The translations under genes and the position numbers were made by a program. 64,000 nucleotides of DNA from Leptodactylus fallax (lineage: Eukaryota; Chordata; Amphibia; Anura; Leptodactylidae): NCBI GenBank assembly GCA_947044405.1, contig CAMRHE010000055.1:1296501-1360500 (forward strand), read 5' to 3'. How positions within the stretch are numbered: the stretch's first letter is position 1; every line of letters starts with the position of its first letter. Shown here piece after piece: positions 22,732-34,774 of this stretch. The notes below the pieces were generated by a model. It had not been told where the DNA came from, searched no databases, and saw nothing but the letters and a program-made list of their open reading frames with translations.

Positions 22732-23495
22732 TAAGGTGCCTATAGAAGTCTTTCATTTTTATAGATTACAGAAATGTAATAAGGTGCTGTAAGGCAATTG
22801 CTAGTTCAGCATTTCCCCAGGGCTGCAGCAGAAACAAAGGAAGGAGGGAATGACAGACTGAACCCTAAACTCGACTCATCCCCTGTCCCTGCCTACTTGC
22901 CTGACTGTCCTAGGTGACAGCTGACAACTTGGAGGCAATCCCTTCTTTGAATAAGGAACAAGACAAGTCAAAACACAGAAGCGAAGTCAGAAAGCCAAAG
23001 GTCACAGCCAGAGACAAAGCAGTACCAAATCATAATCCAAAGGATTAGTCACAAGGGAAGCCAAAGGTCAGAGGTCACAAATAATACAGTAAGTAGGAAG
23101 CTAGCAAGAACAAAGTCACAGGACAGAGTACAATAGCCAACAACTCTGTGAGCTGATGACCTGTATATAGGAAATCCAGGACCTGCCCCAGACTTGATTG
23201 GTAGACAGGCTGTTACACAGGCAAGGCTAAGATTAACTGTTTGAGGAATAGAGAAACTAAGGTGCAGGAGACAGGTGTGGCTGAAATTGAATTACAGAGA
23301 AGAGGTACTAAGACAGTGTTCAGACTGAGCAACAAGAACCTAAGCAAGGAATCAAACTCAATAGGCCTCCTGCACTGCAGCGTGCAAGCAGAGGGTGGTG
23401 CAGAGACCCTAACAGACAGACTTTACAGGTGCCTATAGAAGTCTATGTCCATATTATATAATACAGAAATGTAATAAGGTGCCTATAGTCTATGG
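22732..23495 (+). repeat. Three-unit tandem repeat (AATAAGGTGCCTATAG...) interrupted by an LTR
   Basis: AATAAGGTGCCTATAGAAGT followed by ATTACAGAAATGT occurs at 22732, 22778 and 23470 when the LTR at 22788-23427 is removed. The unit is about 47-55 bp. Confidence 0.6.
22788..23427 (-). mobile_element. Solo LTR (640 bp) with perfect GGTGC target duplication
   Basis: GGTGC lies at 22783-22787 and again at 23428-23432. Ends are inverted TGTAA...TTACA. The minus strand reads as an LTR with a TATA-like CCTATATACAGG (near 23157-23172). No gag-pol remains. The 5-bp duplication and general wording fit a Gypsy-type LTR; the family name is not certain. Confidence 0.85.
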
Positions 23496-26000
23496 AGTCT
23501 ACCATGAACTGTATTTTATACAGAGATGGATGGAGATTATTGCTCCCAGAAGCAATGCCTGTGTAATATAAAGCCATATTGGATCAATACGCAAAATATT
23601 TTATTGTTAGAGCACCAGTTTGTGCTCCAGAGCTGTTCTTCCTTTTCAGTTATTAGGACTCAATAGAGATTTGGTTATCAATTTATACAAATGTATACAC
23701 AACCTGTCTTGTTCTCACCAACCTCCTTCTGTGCATTGCAAATGAATGCAAAGGGGGAGACATTACTACATGAGATTGGAACACCCATAAGACAGCTCTC
23801 ACTTACGCTTCGCACTAGTAACGCCAACGTCTGAGGATTTCATTAATTTCAATAGAATAAGCCGGCAGTCAAAATACATCCTTTTAATAGAATAGCCTTA
23901 GGGAAGCGTTCAACAAATAACTGGAAATATCCGTATTAAACCAATATCCAGGGACACATTACCACAAAGCTGATGAACATTTTACATTGATGGGAACCAT
24001 GTGACATTTTTTATATTGTACAAAAATAAATGGTTACTGAATTCCCCCATAATGGATTAAAGCTCGCTGAATATTTATAGTTTTTCCACCTAAAATTAAA
24101 AGTCACATCAGCAGAAAATAGGACTTTATGATTGAATTAATATAGCAAAACTTTTCTGGGCGTTATATCATCCTGCTTTTCTTAAAGGGGTTTTCTGAGC
24201 ATTTGGTATTGGTTTCTGTGGCCTTTTCATTAGACATTGGCAAATTTCATTTCAGACCAAACAAGTTTGTAAGATTATAACAAACTTGACTCATTACGAG
24301 ACGGTTTTTTCATCCTTTCACTTCATTACTTACCAAACAGTGCCGTACATTCTTATGACTGGGGCTCCATAGACTTCTATAGGCATTGCTATACATATCT
24401 GTACAATGTACTATGGACTGTACATTCACACTGCATGGGGGAAGGGGGAAGATAGGAAAAGGTTTATGTCAACATGTACATAAATGACCAGACAAAAGAC
24501 TGCCCCCTATTGAATCCAAAATAAGAAGGAAGAACAGCTCTGAAGCACATACTGGTGCCACATCAATTGAAATACTTTGCAGATCGGCTCAGAATGGCTC
24601 CATTACACAAGCATTGCTTTTGGGACAAAAGCATTCCCTAATACTTTCATTGAACAGAACAAAGCTTGACAATAACTTTCTTCCATATTGCTCTGAACTA
24701 TAGTTCATAGATTCTCTAGGACATCTCTCCATACAATATGGACTTTTGTATGATCCTTCAAGGGGTTGTCTGTTACTATTTTCATTGCTGCCTTTTCACT
24801 ACTTAAGCACAGCGCCGTACATTGTATAGTGGCTGCGCTTGGTATTGCAGCTCATCTCCATTCATTTGAATGGCCATGTGACCAACAAAAGTGATGGTAC
24901 TGGCTTCAGAAGAGGAATGGACTGATCATTATTCCTGGATAACTGCTTTACATTCTAAAGGAAATTCTTTTGTAGATAACCATGAGGGCACATGAGGTCT
25001 CCATAGGTCAAAATAGGTGCTTAGACAGTTCTTGTGCTGCTATATGGTGGTTCAACCAATCATTGGCCGCAGCAGTGACCAACTAGTGATTGGCTGAGCA
25101 GAAATCCCCAGTGGGGATTGGGGCAGACTGGTGATTGGGGACAGGAGTATTGCATGCTTCATGTTAGAATACCATTTTTAACATTTATAATATATTATAC
25201 ATACACACTTTAATTTTCCTGGGGGGGGGAATTTTTGACTCAAAACTTAATTTGAGTAAGTCTGCCTAAAAATTTACAGCCCTTCAAATTCCTTGTAATT
25301 TATATTTTCTGCCCCATAGTTTACCTCCACCCAGTGTAAATCTGTACTATACTGTGCAGGATTATCAAGTTTTAACAGCCTTCTTTTCTCTCTCAGATCC
25401 CAGCACTTTATTATTTTAATGACCTTTTTATGGACCAGCAGATTAATGAGAGAAAAATCATCCGGTTAATGTAGTGCCATTAGCTGCGCGGACAGAAAAT
25501 CAGAAAGAAAAATAGCGCTTGCTAATTCATGGGGTCACGTATAAAGTGAGCTGATAATGTATGCGCACGGGGACCTAAACTAAAGTGAAGATGCGGTAAT
25601 TGTTCAGAAGGAACATGTTTAATGATTGGAGGAACTGAATATAGAAGCAAACTGGTAACATCTGTAACCGTGAGAAATGGGATGGGAAAACCGGCTTCAT
25701 ATTTCTGGACCCAGAGACGGGTGGTAACCAATACGGCAGCACGGGAAATGTAAATTTTTAAGACAATCATTACATTACAGAAGAGCTCATCTAGTTAAAC
25801 TAAATGAATGACAAATACGACACCCTTAGCAGGATTTACTCAAAGGCGACCCCTGCCCATTAGGATATATTGACATCGGATGTCCCCTGCTCCTAATATA
25901 TGTAGTAGCAGCCATTGTCAGCCATATTGTATACTACAGAGAGCCGCGAGTAGTTTCTTCGTCATATAATTGGATAAATCTATAGACTTACAGATGTGTC
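23496..26000. other. Intergenic sequence, mostly unassigned
   Basis: No gene. Near 24760-24960 there is a fragment AAGGGGTTGTCTGTTACT with GGTATTGCAGCTCATCTCC, a dispersed-repeat arm. The part from about 25390 to 25770 is free of repeat wording, with TTAATGAGAG and GCGCTTGCTAATTCATGG. It is a candidate conserved noncoding stretch that needs a genome comparison. Confidence 0.3.
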
Positions 26001-26003
26001 CAC

Positions 26004-26345
26004 CCTTAAAGGGGTTATACAGGGAGGCTAGAGGGAGGGCTTTAAGGTGGCAAACCTAGAGGTACTCAGCTGTTTCCAATCTCGGGTCTCAGTCAGAATA
26101 AGCACCTGGCGCTCAAGCCGATCTGTCTCTACCATCCTCTCCCATATTCATATATACCTGTGCTATGGGGGCTGGCAGTCTATAGTAAAGTCAGCCCCCA
26201 TAGCACACAGAGGATGCAGAACAATTTGGAGCCAGGTGCTGGTTATGATCATGTGACATGAGATCTGAACCAGCCCCAAACTCCTTGGATTGCCATCTAA
26301 AATCCCTTAAAAAGTATTCACAGACTCCCTGGATAACCCCTATAA
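26004..26345 (+). repeat. Fold-back MITE, AAAGGGGTTATACAGGGA ends
   Basis: The left end TTAAAGGGGTTATACAGGGA is mirrored by TCCCTGGATAACCCCTATAA. Inside, GCTATGGGGGCTG pairs with CAGCCCCCATAGC. There is no coding capacity. Confidence 0.65.
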
Positions 26346-26759
26346 CTTACCTCTAAATTGGTTATGGACTTCAGTTTCCCCTGAAACTATGCTAACAAAA
26401 CCTTTTGGCTCAGACTTCAAAGCACAGCACAACCCTGAGTGGCACAGACTTACACAGGATTACACACAGTACTGAAAATCAAATTGTTTTGGAAAGCTGG
26501 TCATCTCGACACATACTTTATTAGGATATCCCCAGGCAAGAGGGAAGCTAAGGAAGGACACATCAGCACCTCTAGTCTCCCACTCTCTACATTTTGAGCA
26601 CAAGGGGAAATAGACAGGAACATCCATATAATTGCCCACATGGACCCCTGCAAGATGATAAGGCTAACTCCTCCGAGGGACAGGGCCAATTTTATAAGAA
26701 TGGAGCCCTGGCACACGTAATGTACACTGTACCTGTAATTGAGTTGGGTCAAGGTCACA

Positions 26760-26900
26760 CGATAGTATCTAGGTAACTAAAGTCTCATGGGTCTGATACA
26801 AAAGCTCAGCCAAGGGTCCCTGTGCATCAGCAGCAATTCGACTGTACATTTTAGCAGCATTTACATTTTCATTTCCTTATCTGAGCCAAGTCGACTTGTT
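26760..26900 (+). repeat. Dispersed repeat, copy 1 of a local pair
   Basis: Shared words with 28865-29015 are TCATGGG, AAAAGCTCAGCCAAGGG, TTAGCAGCATTTACAT and TTATCTGAGCCAAG. The relation is clear but diverged. Confidence 0.6.
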
Positions 26901-27199
26901 AGGGTTCCCTTTGTAATTGGGTCCAACCCCAAAGTGGCCCTGCTGAACAGAGGAAGATACCGACAATTGAGGAACCCTGTGCAAGATCAGCTTTTTTGGG
27001 CCCTTGTTTCCCAGGATCTCAACACCTTGTACCCCCATGTGTTTAACAATCCATTAGTGATTAGCCATCAAGTTAGGCAAAATGATTCAAAATGAGCCAG
27101 ATTCATTAAGAAATTTCAGCCTTGTCCCAACTCAAATTTTTGGGGGTTCACCCTGCATTATCCCATAAAATTTGATCAATATACTCTTCAAAATATAAT

Positions 27200-27640
27200 G
27201 ATTGAACAACAGGGGAGGTTTGGTAAAAGTTTTTTTTTAAGTTTCCTGTTCTTGTCTTCTCAGACTCACAAGGTCACTGCTGAGGTCTGTAGTTGGGACA
27301 CTGGTCTCAATAACCATATGGGTGAGGCTGCAATGCCACCACATTTTGACCGCACAGCATCATCATGTACACTGTGGTGTCAAAGCATGATCATGTAGAA
27401 TCCCCCTGCAAGGCAATTGGGGCCAAATCACATGCCTCAATGGTGACCTTAGGCCTGATGTTGAAGCCCCCCATGTGACTGCTGATGTCCAATACCAGAC
27501 CTCAGAGCCTGAAGAAGATTGTGGATGGATCGGGAGGAACACTGGAATGCCCAGAATATTTTTTTTTTTTTTTTTTTTTAACATACCTTCCCTGGCCTCA
27601 TTATTATACTGTGGGGCCCTAAGAGACTCCAGAGAATAAT
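27200..27640 (+). repeat. Decayed fold-back MITE with A/T-run shoulders
   Basis: TTTTTTTTTAAGTTTCCTGTTC on one side and the T21 run at 27561 with CATACCTTCCCTGG on the other frame a core with two anti-parallel stretches (CTGAGGTCTGTAGTTGGGAC; GTCCAATACCAGACCTCAG). It resembles the elements at 10841 and 53398. Confidence 0.45.
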
Positions 27641-28860
27641 AAACTTCACTCTGCACTTCTGGTTCAGACCGAAGAAGTTTGGTCTAAAACAGTTTCCAAG
27701 CAAACCTTGTGGATATTTAAGGAATGAATCTCGTGAAGGTTGTCCATCCCTATTCATTAGCTTAGTCACTCTGATAGAAAGCTGCTGAAAAGCTGATGAG
27801 ATCCCTAACCTACTGGGCCCCTGTGCCCGTTGCCCAAATGCTATGTCCACTCCTGCTGTGGAAGAATTTTATTATAGGTATAAGTAAAACTTCTTCACAA
27901 GACCACCTCTATGAGAAGACCACCCACTTATACAAAGAATTTCATTTTTACCATATTTTACTTAGAATTCTAATTTATGTTTTTAACATTCTAACATTTC
28001 ATTTTTATAGAATTTTAAAAATATGACTTAAGAAAAAGCTTCGTCCCATAGATTGAACAGAAGGATTATCTAGGTTAGACCTCTTACCCAAAGAATCACA
28101 AAGGGTTATAAAGTTAAGGGAAAGGCTTACAATATTCTCTTCATGGACATGGGAGGAAAATTATACTGTATTGTGTTGCATTGGCAGAACACCTTGTAAA
28201 ATAATAGACTGGCACTAAGCTGGATGCCCGGCGGCACACAGGAGACTTGAATTATTGCCAAGAAATTTGATTAACTTCCTGGAAATGGTTGTGGCATCTC
28301 CAGACAACTGCAGTCTCTGCTCGCAGGGTTAAAGATCTCTCCACTGGTTGATACACTATAACTACTTCATGTATAATTTATTGCTATATTTATTATGCCA
28401 AAATCTATTTAGTCTGAAGTGCTTATAAAATGATGTTCTTGATGAGATTAGAAGCTTCAGATTAAGTTAGATTATGATTTATGCAGAAGTTATAAACCTT
28501 GCTTCTATCCACCCATCTTTTACTGTTACGATTTGGTATTCCGATGTCAGCAAATAAAGAGTCAATGAAAAGTTCAGAGTTCTTGTTGTAGACTTCATCG
28601 ATCACTATACGGCTTTCAGGATCTCATTGAAGAACCTTTGTTTTCCTGGATGTCTTAGAAATGGAGTGGACACTAGGTTTGGTTAAATGATCGATTGAGT
28701 ACCGATACTCAATGCATCGGAGTATCACATGACCAGGATGGATTTTCAGCCCCTGAAAATAAGGCGAAGGATCACATTCATGAATGTAAGAATATTGAGC
28801 AACAAGTGGAATTGATACTCAATGTTATATGGAACGCACATGTAGTGTACTTGAGTTTAG
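27641..28860. other. Unassigned intergenic sequence
   Basis: No gene. The hairpin GATACTC/GAGTATC near 28707-28729 (ACCGATACTCAATGCATCGG) is the only structure noted. Confidence 0.35.
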
Positions 28861-28864
28861 TATG

Positions 28865-29015
28865 TAGGGACGTAACGAAAGACTCATGGGATCCTGATGC
28901 AAAAGCTCAGCCAAAGGCCCCCCATGCAACTTCTCTGTGCAACCACCAGCAGCATCCCTACTATACATATTAGCATTTACATATTCCTTTCCTTGCTTAT
29001 CTGAGCCAAGACCAC
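28865..29015 (+). repeat. Dispersed repeat, copy 2 of a local pair
   Basis: It is the diverged partner of 26760-26900, sharing AAAAGCTCAGCCAA, AGCATTTACATATTCC and TTATCTGAGCCAAG. Confidence 0.6.
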
Positions 29016-30785
29016 CATGAACACATGTTTACAACATGTCTGTGCACACGCTTCCCTTGATTCCCTTTCCCTGTTGGTGTCCACCCACATAGTAATGCCA
29101 CCTTTTACATCACAGCCTCCTCCACAGAATCCCTCCTTGACTATACACTGTTGACCAACTGCTACATTTGCAATTGAAAGATTGATTTTCTCCTCTGACA
29201 GTGGAGGGCTGTGCATCAAAACTTCTCACCCCAGTGCACCAGAGGGCAGGGAGAATACATTTTTGATAGACTGCAAGACATCAAATAAGTTAATCCAGTT
29301 TAGTGAGATGAGGGTGACCTGTGGCCCACCTGGCTTCTGGGCCCAGTTGCTGCTGCGAACCCTAGTTACACCAGTGGTACTGCATTCAGCAGCTCCATGC
29401 AGAATCCTGACTTAGACCTTCTCTATATATTGGGGTGCCAATGTACACCTTGGGAAAGTAGTTAGTAGTGAAGGAAAAGTATTACTCATCAATTGATATA
29501 CCAAACCAGGAAAGAGTAATGCAGAAATAGCTACCACCTGACAGCAGTAAGAGGTGACACAGGAGCGTTGCACCTGGAAGTGTTAAACCTGGACACCTAA
29601 GAGGGTTAATACTGCCCCCGACTCTTAAAAGCTGGAACTGGTATTGCATATCCAATACTGTCCAAGTGTAGGCCTTGACTATACGTGGTTTCCAATGGAA
29701 CATGCCAAATTTTTTACATGGTCTCCATATGAACAGGAATTGTATACATTATAAATTTATATGGCCACCATATAATAGATATATTATATATACACACACT
29801 GTCAACACATTTTTAGGATATTTAAAGGAAACCATGGGGGGGGGGAAGAAAAAAAAAAAAAAAAAAAAAAACCTATCAAGACTGGCGTTTCCTACCCCAG
29901 TCTTAATGCCTTGACTGACATGAGGCACCCATAAATTAATAAACCATGGGCACTCCCGAGCACCAGAATTGAAATCTACACCAGTTAGGAACGGGCAAGT
30001 GGAGAGAGTCTTCAGAACAAATGGTGGGGTGCATGTTTGGTGGAAGAAAAGACCATGCCCCAAAGATATGCAACAATTATACCCATAAATGAATGGGTTA
30101 ATACATATCCCCCTAATGTGTATAAATGAACTGAATGCTGGGCAGGCATATCTACTGAGTGAGGAGGAGAGCAACTAATCCAGCTCTGCTACATCTACCT
30201 ACAGAGTGTTCATCTACCCAGTTCCCTTAAAGCCATAAGGAGGAATTATCCTTTCTTCCCGAATAATGTATTCTCAGCCATTTAGAGGTCACTAATTGTC
30301 AGCCGTAAAGAGGGATGCATGAGAGATCACTTGTAATATGATGATAGGTGTAAATTGATGGCAGAGAGGAATTGTGCTAAATGTCATTACTAAAAATTAG
30401 TCACAGGTCAAATACTATCAATTAGATGTGGAGTGCGCGACACCTGGGAGTGCAGAAGGGGAGACAAGGTGTGCAAAGAGACCGAATGCTATTGATATGC
30501 TTTGATAAACTCTAATTCATCATCTCTACCTCTAATTAATGGCTGCCATATTAATGTAAATGCCATGAGTCATTTGATGGAGAAATAAGATTGATATCTT
30601 GTCTACCAGTGTGACTAGGATGAGAGTTAAGTGACAAGATTCCCTATAAGGCATCCCATGACTAATACATCTGCTTCAAGGGCAGTTCCATACAGTAACT
30701 GTTTTCATATCATGACCCAAAGATATCTGTCTAAACTAAAGCTATATTGGATCAGTCAACAGCTATTCCTCCCAGCCCCCTCATT
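29016..30785. other. Intergenic sequence, partly candidate conserved noncoding
   Basis: No gene. A G10 run followed by a long A-run lies at about 29838-29871. The part from 30270 to 30610 has no repeat wording and many TAATTA-type homeodomain words (CACTAATTGTCAG, CTCTAATTAATGGC), as conserved noncoding elements often have. Only a comparison with other frogs could show conservation. Confidence 0.3.
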
Positions 30786-30789
30786 CACA

Positions 30790-30970
30790 TGTATGCCCTG
30801 CTTGACCTCTGTTGATGGCTTATATCTTTCTCATCTCTCCCGAAAGAGTTGTGGCGGCTTATCTTTCTTATCTCTCCGAGGAACCTCTAGTGGTGACTTA
30901 TCTCTCCTGAGAACTACTGATGATTTCTCTTACCTCTCCTGAGAACCATTGGTGATGGCTTCTTTCCTCC
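30790..30970 (+). repeat. Degenerate ~50-bp tandem repeat
   Basis: The phrases GGCTTAT-TCTTTCT-ATCTCTCC, GACTTATCTCTCCTGAGAAC and CTTACCTCTCCTGAGAACC recur about four times. Confidence 0.5.
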
Positions 30971-31002
30971 TATGTCAGGAGATGAGGACACATCTGTACA
31001 CA

Positions 31003-31133
31003 TTAGACTGGGTTTACACTTGGCTTTTGTCCTCAAAAATGCTTACAATTACATTGTGGTTTTTAGAAATGCAAGCATATTTAATATAAAAACACACTTG
31101 TGGGACAAAACACCATATAAACCCAGCCTTAGA
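31003..31133 (+). repeat. Short fold-back MITE (~130 bp)
   Basis: AGACTGGGTTTACACTTGG and CTTTTGTCC on the left are mirrored by GGGACAAAACACC and ATATAAACCCAGCCTTAGA on the right. There is no coding capacity. Confidence 0.65.
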
Positions 31134-33845
31134 CAGATGGGTAGGTAGATATGCGTATAAGCCATTTATTTTATCATTTGCAACCCCATTTTTCATGCTG
31201 CCAGAAAACTTAATTTATGAATTCTATTTTCTGCATATATGTTTGTGTAGAGAGGTGTTATGATAAACTCAGTGTTGGCTCAAAACGCGTCAGAAATGTT
31301 GTTATGTGTTTTAATGAGGGTATAATGATTCACTGCTCAGAATTAGTAGATTTTTTTGGCCTCAGACATGAACATATGCACAAATAAGTATAGTGTCTGT
31401 ATGGTTGCGAAAAATGTATTAATGATGTTTCATGTTCAAGGGTTTCTTTACAAATATATGTACGCAGATCCAAAAGCAAAGAAATCAATCACATCCAGGT
31501 CCTGGTACCTAAGGGGGTAAACAGAAGCAGTCAGACCATGGTACTAGCCCCTGAGGGAACAGTCCCTGTCACTTAAGACAGTATTGTTATAAACGGCACA
31601 TTGGGGGGGGATCCTGGTACACCTTTGTAGAGATCTCAGTTGACTTTTCTAGGGGAATTTTTTTGTTAGACATCTGATACACCTTAATGCAAAGTTACCC
31701 ATCACAGCAGAGGTATTAAAACTTTCACAGTAACATTTGCACCTTACTACAGAGCTGTACTACACAGCACTGGTATGGATCCATGATTAAGTAGGTGCAT
31801 GATGTCTTCCAAGAAACATGTTGGATTCTTCAACTATGAATATTTTTAGTAGCAGAAGAAAATTGTCCATGCAAAGTAGACCATTCCTGAGATCTCCAGA
31901 AGGACATCCAGACTCCTTTAACTATGCTAATGCCTTTGGCTTCGGTAAAGAATATGTTAAGATCTTGTGAATTTAGTGACATGGGCATGAAGATTTAGAG
32001 GACAACACATGGGATTTTTCTGAGGCCCTGTGTCAGGCATTGCCCCTTTAAGTTCTCAACCAGGGGTGAGAGATTTCTGGCATAGATGGGTATAAATGTG
32101 GTAAATCTTTGACAGCCCTTTTTTCCTCCAAGACAGGATGGGGATTCCTTGGTCCATGGCATTAGTTATACCTAAAATCTACACCAGTTCTTGTCTTTTG
32201 TAGATTCCAATTCTGTCTCATATGGGGTGGCATCTGAATTAAGGTAGAAACCTCTTAATTCAGGTGTATTTTGCACCAATGGGAGTGAGTGGATTGAGAC
32301 TGATGTACAAAAACACGATTCTTAATAAATTCCTCCTCAATGAATCAATGTTACATTAAGATTTTTTTTTTTTTTTTTGGAGGTTGATTTCTACGTAAAG
32401 TTGTCCCACCACTGAACACGTTTCCTATTATATTCCCAGATCTGTAAAAAAAAAAGCCCAAGTAATGGCCCAACATCTATTTAGAACTTTCCAGCAACAA
32501 TTAGCACTTGGGCACAACACAGCGAAAGTATCCACTTGGATGAAGACACCAGCCTATACTTGCCAGCGTACACAAAGCTGTGTTCCTCAGCTCGCTTCGG
32601 CACAGACTCCGGAGAATTGTGTTTCCATTGAAGACAAATGAGACATTACTGATAATTGAAGCCACTTGTCATTGAGGTTTCCCTCATTACAGAATTGCTT
32701 CTAATTTCCAGTGTAACATTAAATCTCATTTAGTAAGTAAAATATTAGGTAAGCAGCACAACCTGCATTTCCTGATAAGATTGAAATGGGAGACAAGCTA
32801 CGAGAATTGGCTTACGCTCAAAAGTTTGGAGGGATTAGAGCGAACGGTCTCCTGGGTTTCATTAGTAGAACATAAATGCATGCCCCTGCTCCATGCCAAG
32901 GTCTTATGCTGTCTAAACAGATGGAAATAGAACACCATGCTGCAAGTTTAGACACTTAATAGGGTCATGACAGAGCTGACATCCTAACATTGTCTTGGGC
33001 AAATGACCAGTAAATATCAGCATTCAGCATGTTGGAAGAATCTGAGGCCAAAATCTTCCCCCAGGCAAAAATATTCACAATGATGAGGACAAGCCATTAT
33101 CCAGATAATGCTAGATACTGTCAAATATATAATCTCATCATGAGTGTAGTATTTAAGAATTAGGCATCATGCACATGGATGTATCATGGCTCTGTACAAT
33201 CTCGTAGTCATGTTATGGCATCCCCAGAAGTCTATGGGGCCATATACTGTATGCCTGCGATTTCATACAATATCTTTTAGATTATGATTGTGTCAATCCA
33301 AAGAATTGTGGCACATTCCATCAGATGTTCTATTATTGAGCACCATATGTAGTATTGGGCTAGCCCACCAAAGTACCAGAAGCTCACAACACAATGGTCC
33401 AGCAGAAGAGAGCCAAATTTGAAGGGTACTATTGTCTATTTCATTGTGATTGGTGGGTCCCCAAAATTATTTTATTTTTTATTTTATCTACTGGACATAA
33501 GGAACCTCAGTCTGACACTGGCCATATGTCATTCTATGGAGTTGATAGTCACTAGTATGGAGCAGAACCAACTGTGCGCCTCTGTACTATAGAAAAGTCT
33601 CTGGTTGTGCGCAAGTCCTGAAGACTGGAAGATTTGGCACATTATAGGACACCAAATATTTAAATGGGATCCAGTATCCTATGAAACATGGACATTCCAT
33701 GTTGGGAAGTGAGTAAGTGAATTGACCAGTGAGTAAGTAGGCAACCAAGTTGGAGCGGTCGGGGTGTTCCAGCATTTGGATGCCAAGCAGACCCCAGTAT
33801 GTGAGCCTGGAGTGAGAGCACTGACCTCTAGCTATCAGTTATCTT
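31134..33845. other. Unassigned intergenic sequence
   Basis: No gene. TGATAAACTCAGTGTTGGC with CAAAACGCGTCAG (31261-31295) is another hammerhead-tail-like Penelope fragment, decayed. A T-run lies near 32360. The stretch 32620-32880 is free of repeat wording and is a weak conserved-noncoding candidate. Confidence 0.3.
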
Positions 33846-34215
33846 AAAAGAGGACCTTTCACCACCACCAATTCCAACTCTTTGTAGCTTTCAATAACTG
33901 CCGCTGCACTGAATTTAGTGTAGTTGGATTTTTTTCTAGCCCCTGTTTTTCCTGAGCAATCGGTGCTATTAATTTCAGCCCTCAATATACTAATTAGACT
34001 CTACTGTCAGGTGGGCGGTCCCAGTCTGCCTGCTTCAGCCTAGGACTGCCCACCTGTCAGTAGATAACCCAATTAGCATACTGAGTTCTAATCTAACTGC
34101 ACTGATTTCTCAGGAACAGTGGGGGCTAGAGAAAAAATTCTAACAACTATGAATCAGTGGAGCAGTGTATTTAAGGACACAAAGATGAAGATGGGGATAG
34201 TGAAAGGTCCTCTTT
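33846..34215 (+). repeat. Fold-back MITE, AAAGAGGACCTTTCACC ends
   Basis: The left end AAAAGAGGACCTTTCACCA is mirrored by TAGTGAAAGGTCCTCTTTA. The inner ATTTTTTTCTAGCCCCTG mirrors GGGGGCTAGAGAAAAAAT, and the centre pairs GTCAGGTGGGC with GCCCACCTGTC. The element is about 370 bp and non-coding. Confidence 0.75.
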
Positions 34216-34601
34216 AGAGACCATCAGCGGAGGGGTAATGAATAGTGGCTACCACCTGAGTTATTTCAATACACCGCCTAGTGCTTGCATTTATCTCGGC
34301 ATCCATAGTAAAATCATTGGTGGACTTGTCATGTGGAATGGAGTTCTCCAAATCAGACAACCTCTTTAAAGGAACAGGCACTCCTGTATGTTTCATGATT
34401 ATTTGCCCTGCACAGCTAACGTCTAGAGAAAGATATCACTAGGCTTCAATTAGGACTTGTTGCATTTGCAAAACTGATGGGACAAAGCAGACCATCTCAG
34501 GGTAGGGATAGACAGTGTGGCAACTTCTCGCAGCTAAAGTCCCTTGCACCTGTTGCACCCAATGGCTGCACAATTTTGCAGATACGACTAAGGTTGTGTA
34601 A
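34216..34601. other. Unassigned intergenic sequence
   Basis: No gene or repeat terminus was recognised. Confidence 0.35.
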
Positions 34602-34609
34602 TACTATGG

Positions 34610-34766
34610 TGGGGTAGGAAACCTTTGGCACTCCAGCTGTTGTAAGATTACAACTCCCAGCATGCATACTTGCTCTGCTGCTCTTGGAACTCCTATGGAA
34701 GTGAATGGAGCATGTTGGGAGTTGTAGTTTTACAGCAGCTGGAGTGCAGAAGGTCGCTGACCCCTG
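34610..34766 (+). mobile_element. hAT-type MITE with inverted ZNF143-like motifs (copy 1)
   Basis: This is a 157-bp fold-back element. The flanks TACTATGG (34602-34609) and TACTAAGG (34767-34774) form an 8-bp target duplication with one mismatch, the size made by hAT transposases. Arms read ATTACAACTCCCAGCATGC (34647-34665) and, inverted, GCATGTTGGGAGTTGTAG (34710-34727). These match the ZNF143/STAF site (ACTACAAYTCCCAGCATGC). It is non-autonomous and has no coding capacity. Confidence 0.8.
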
Positions 34767-34774
34767 TACTAAGG

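Noticed and set aside
29838..29871. A poly(A) tail marking a processed pseudogene.
   Set aside because: The A-run follows a G-run and no coding or transcript-like sequence lies directly upstream. It is a simple repeat.
32589..32602. AGCTCGCTTCGGCA, resembling the 5' end of U6 snRNA.
   Set aside because: The match stops after about 13 bases, and neither the rest of U6 nor a proximal promoter element follows.
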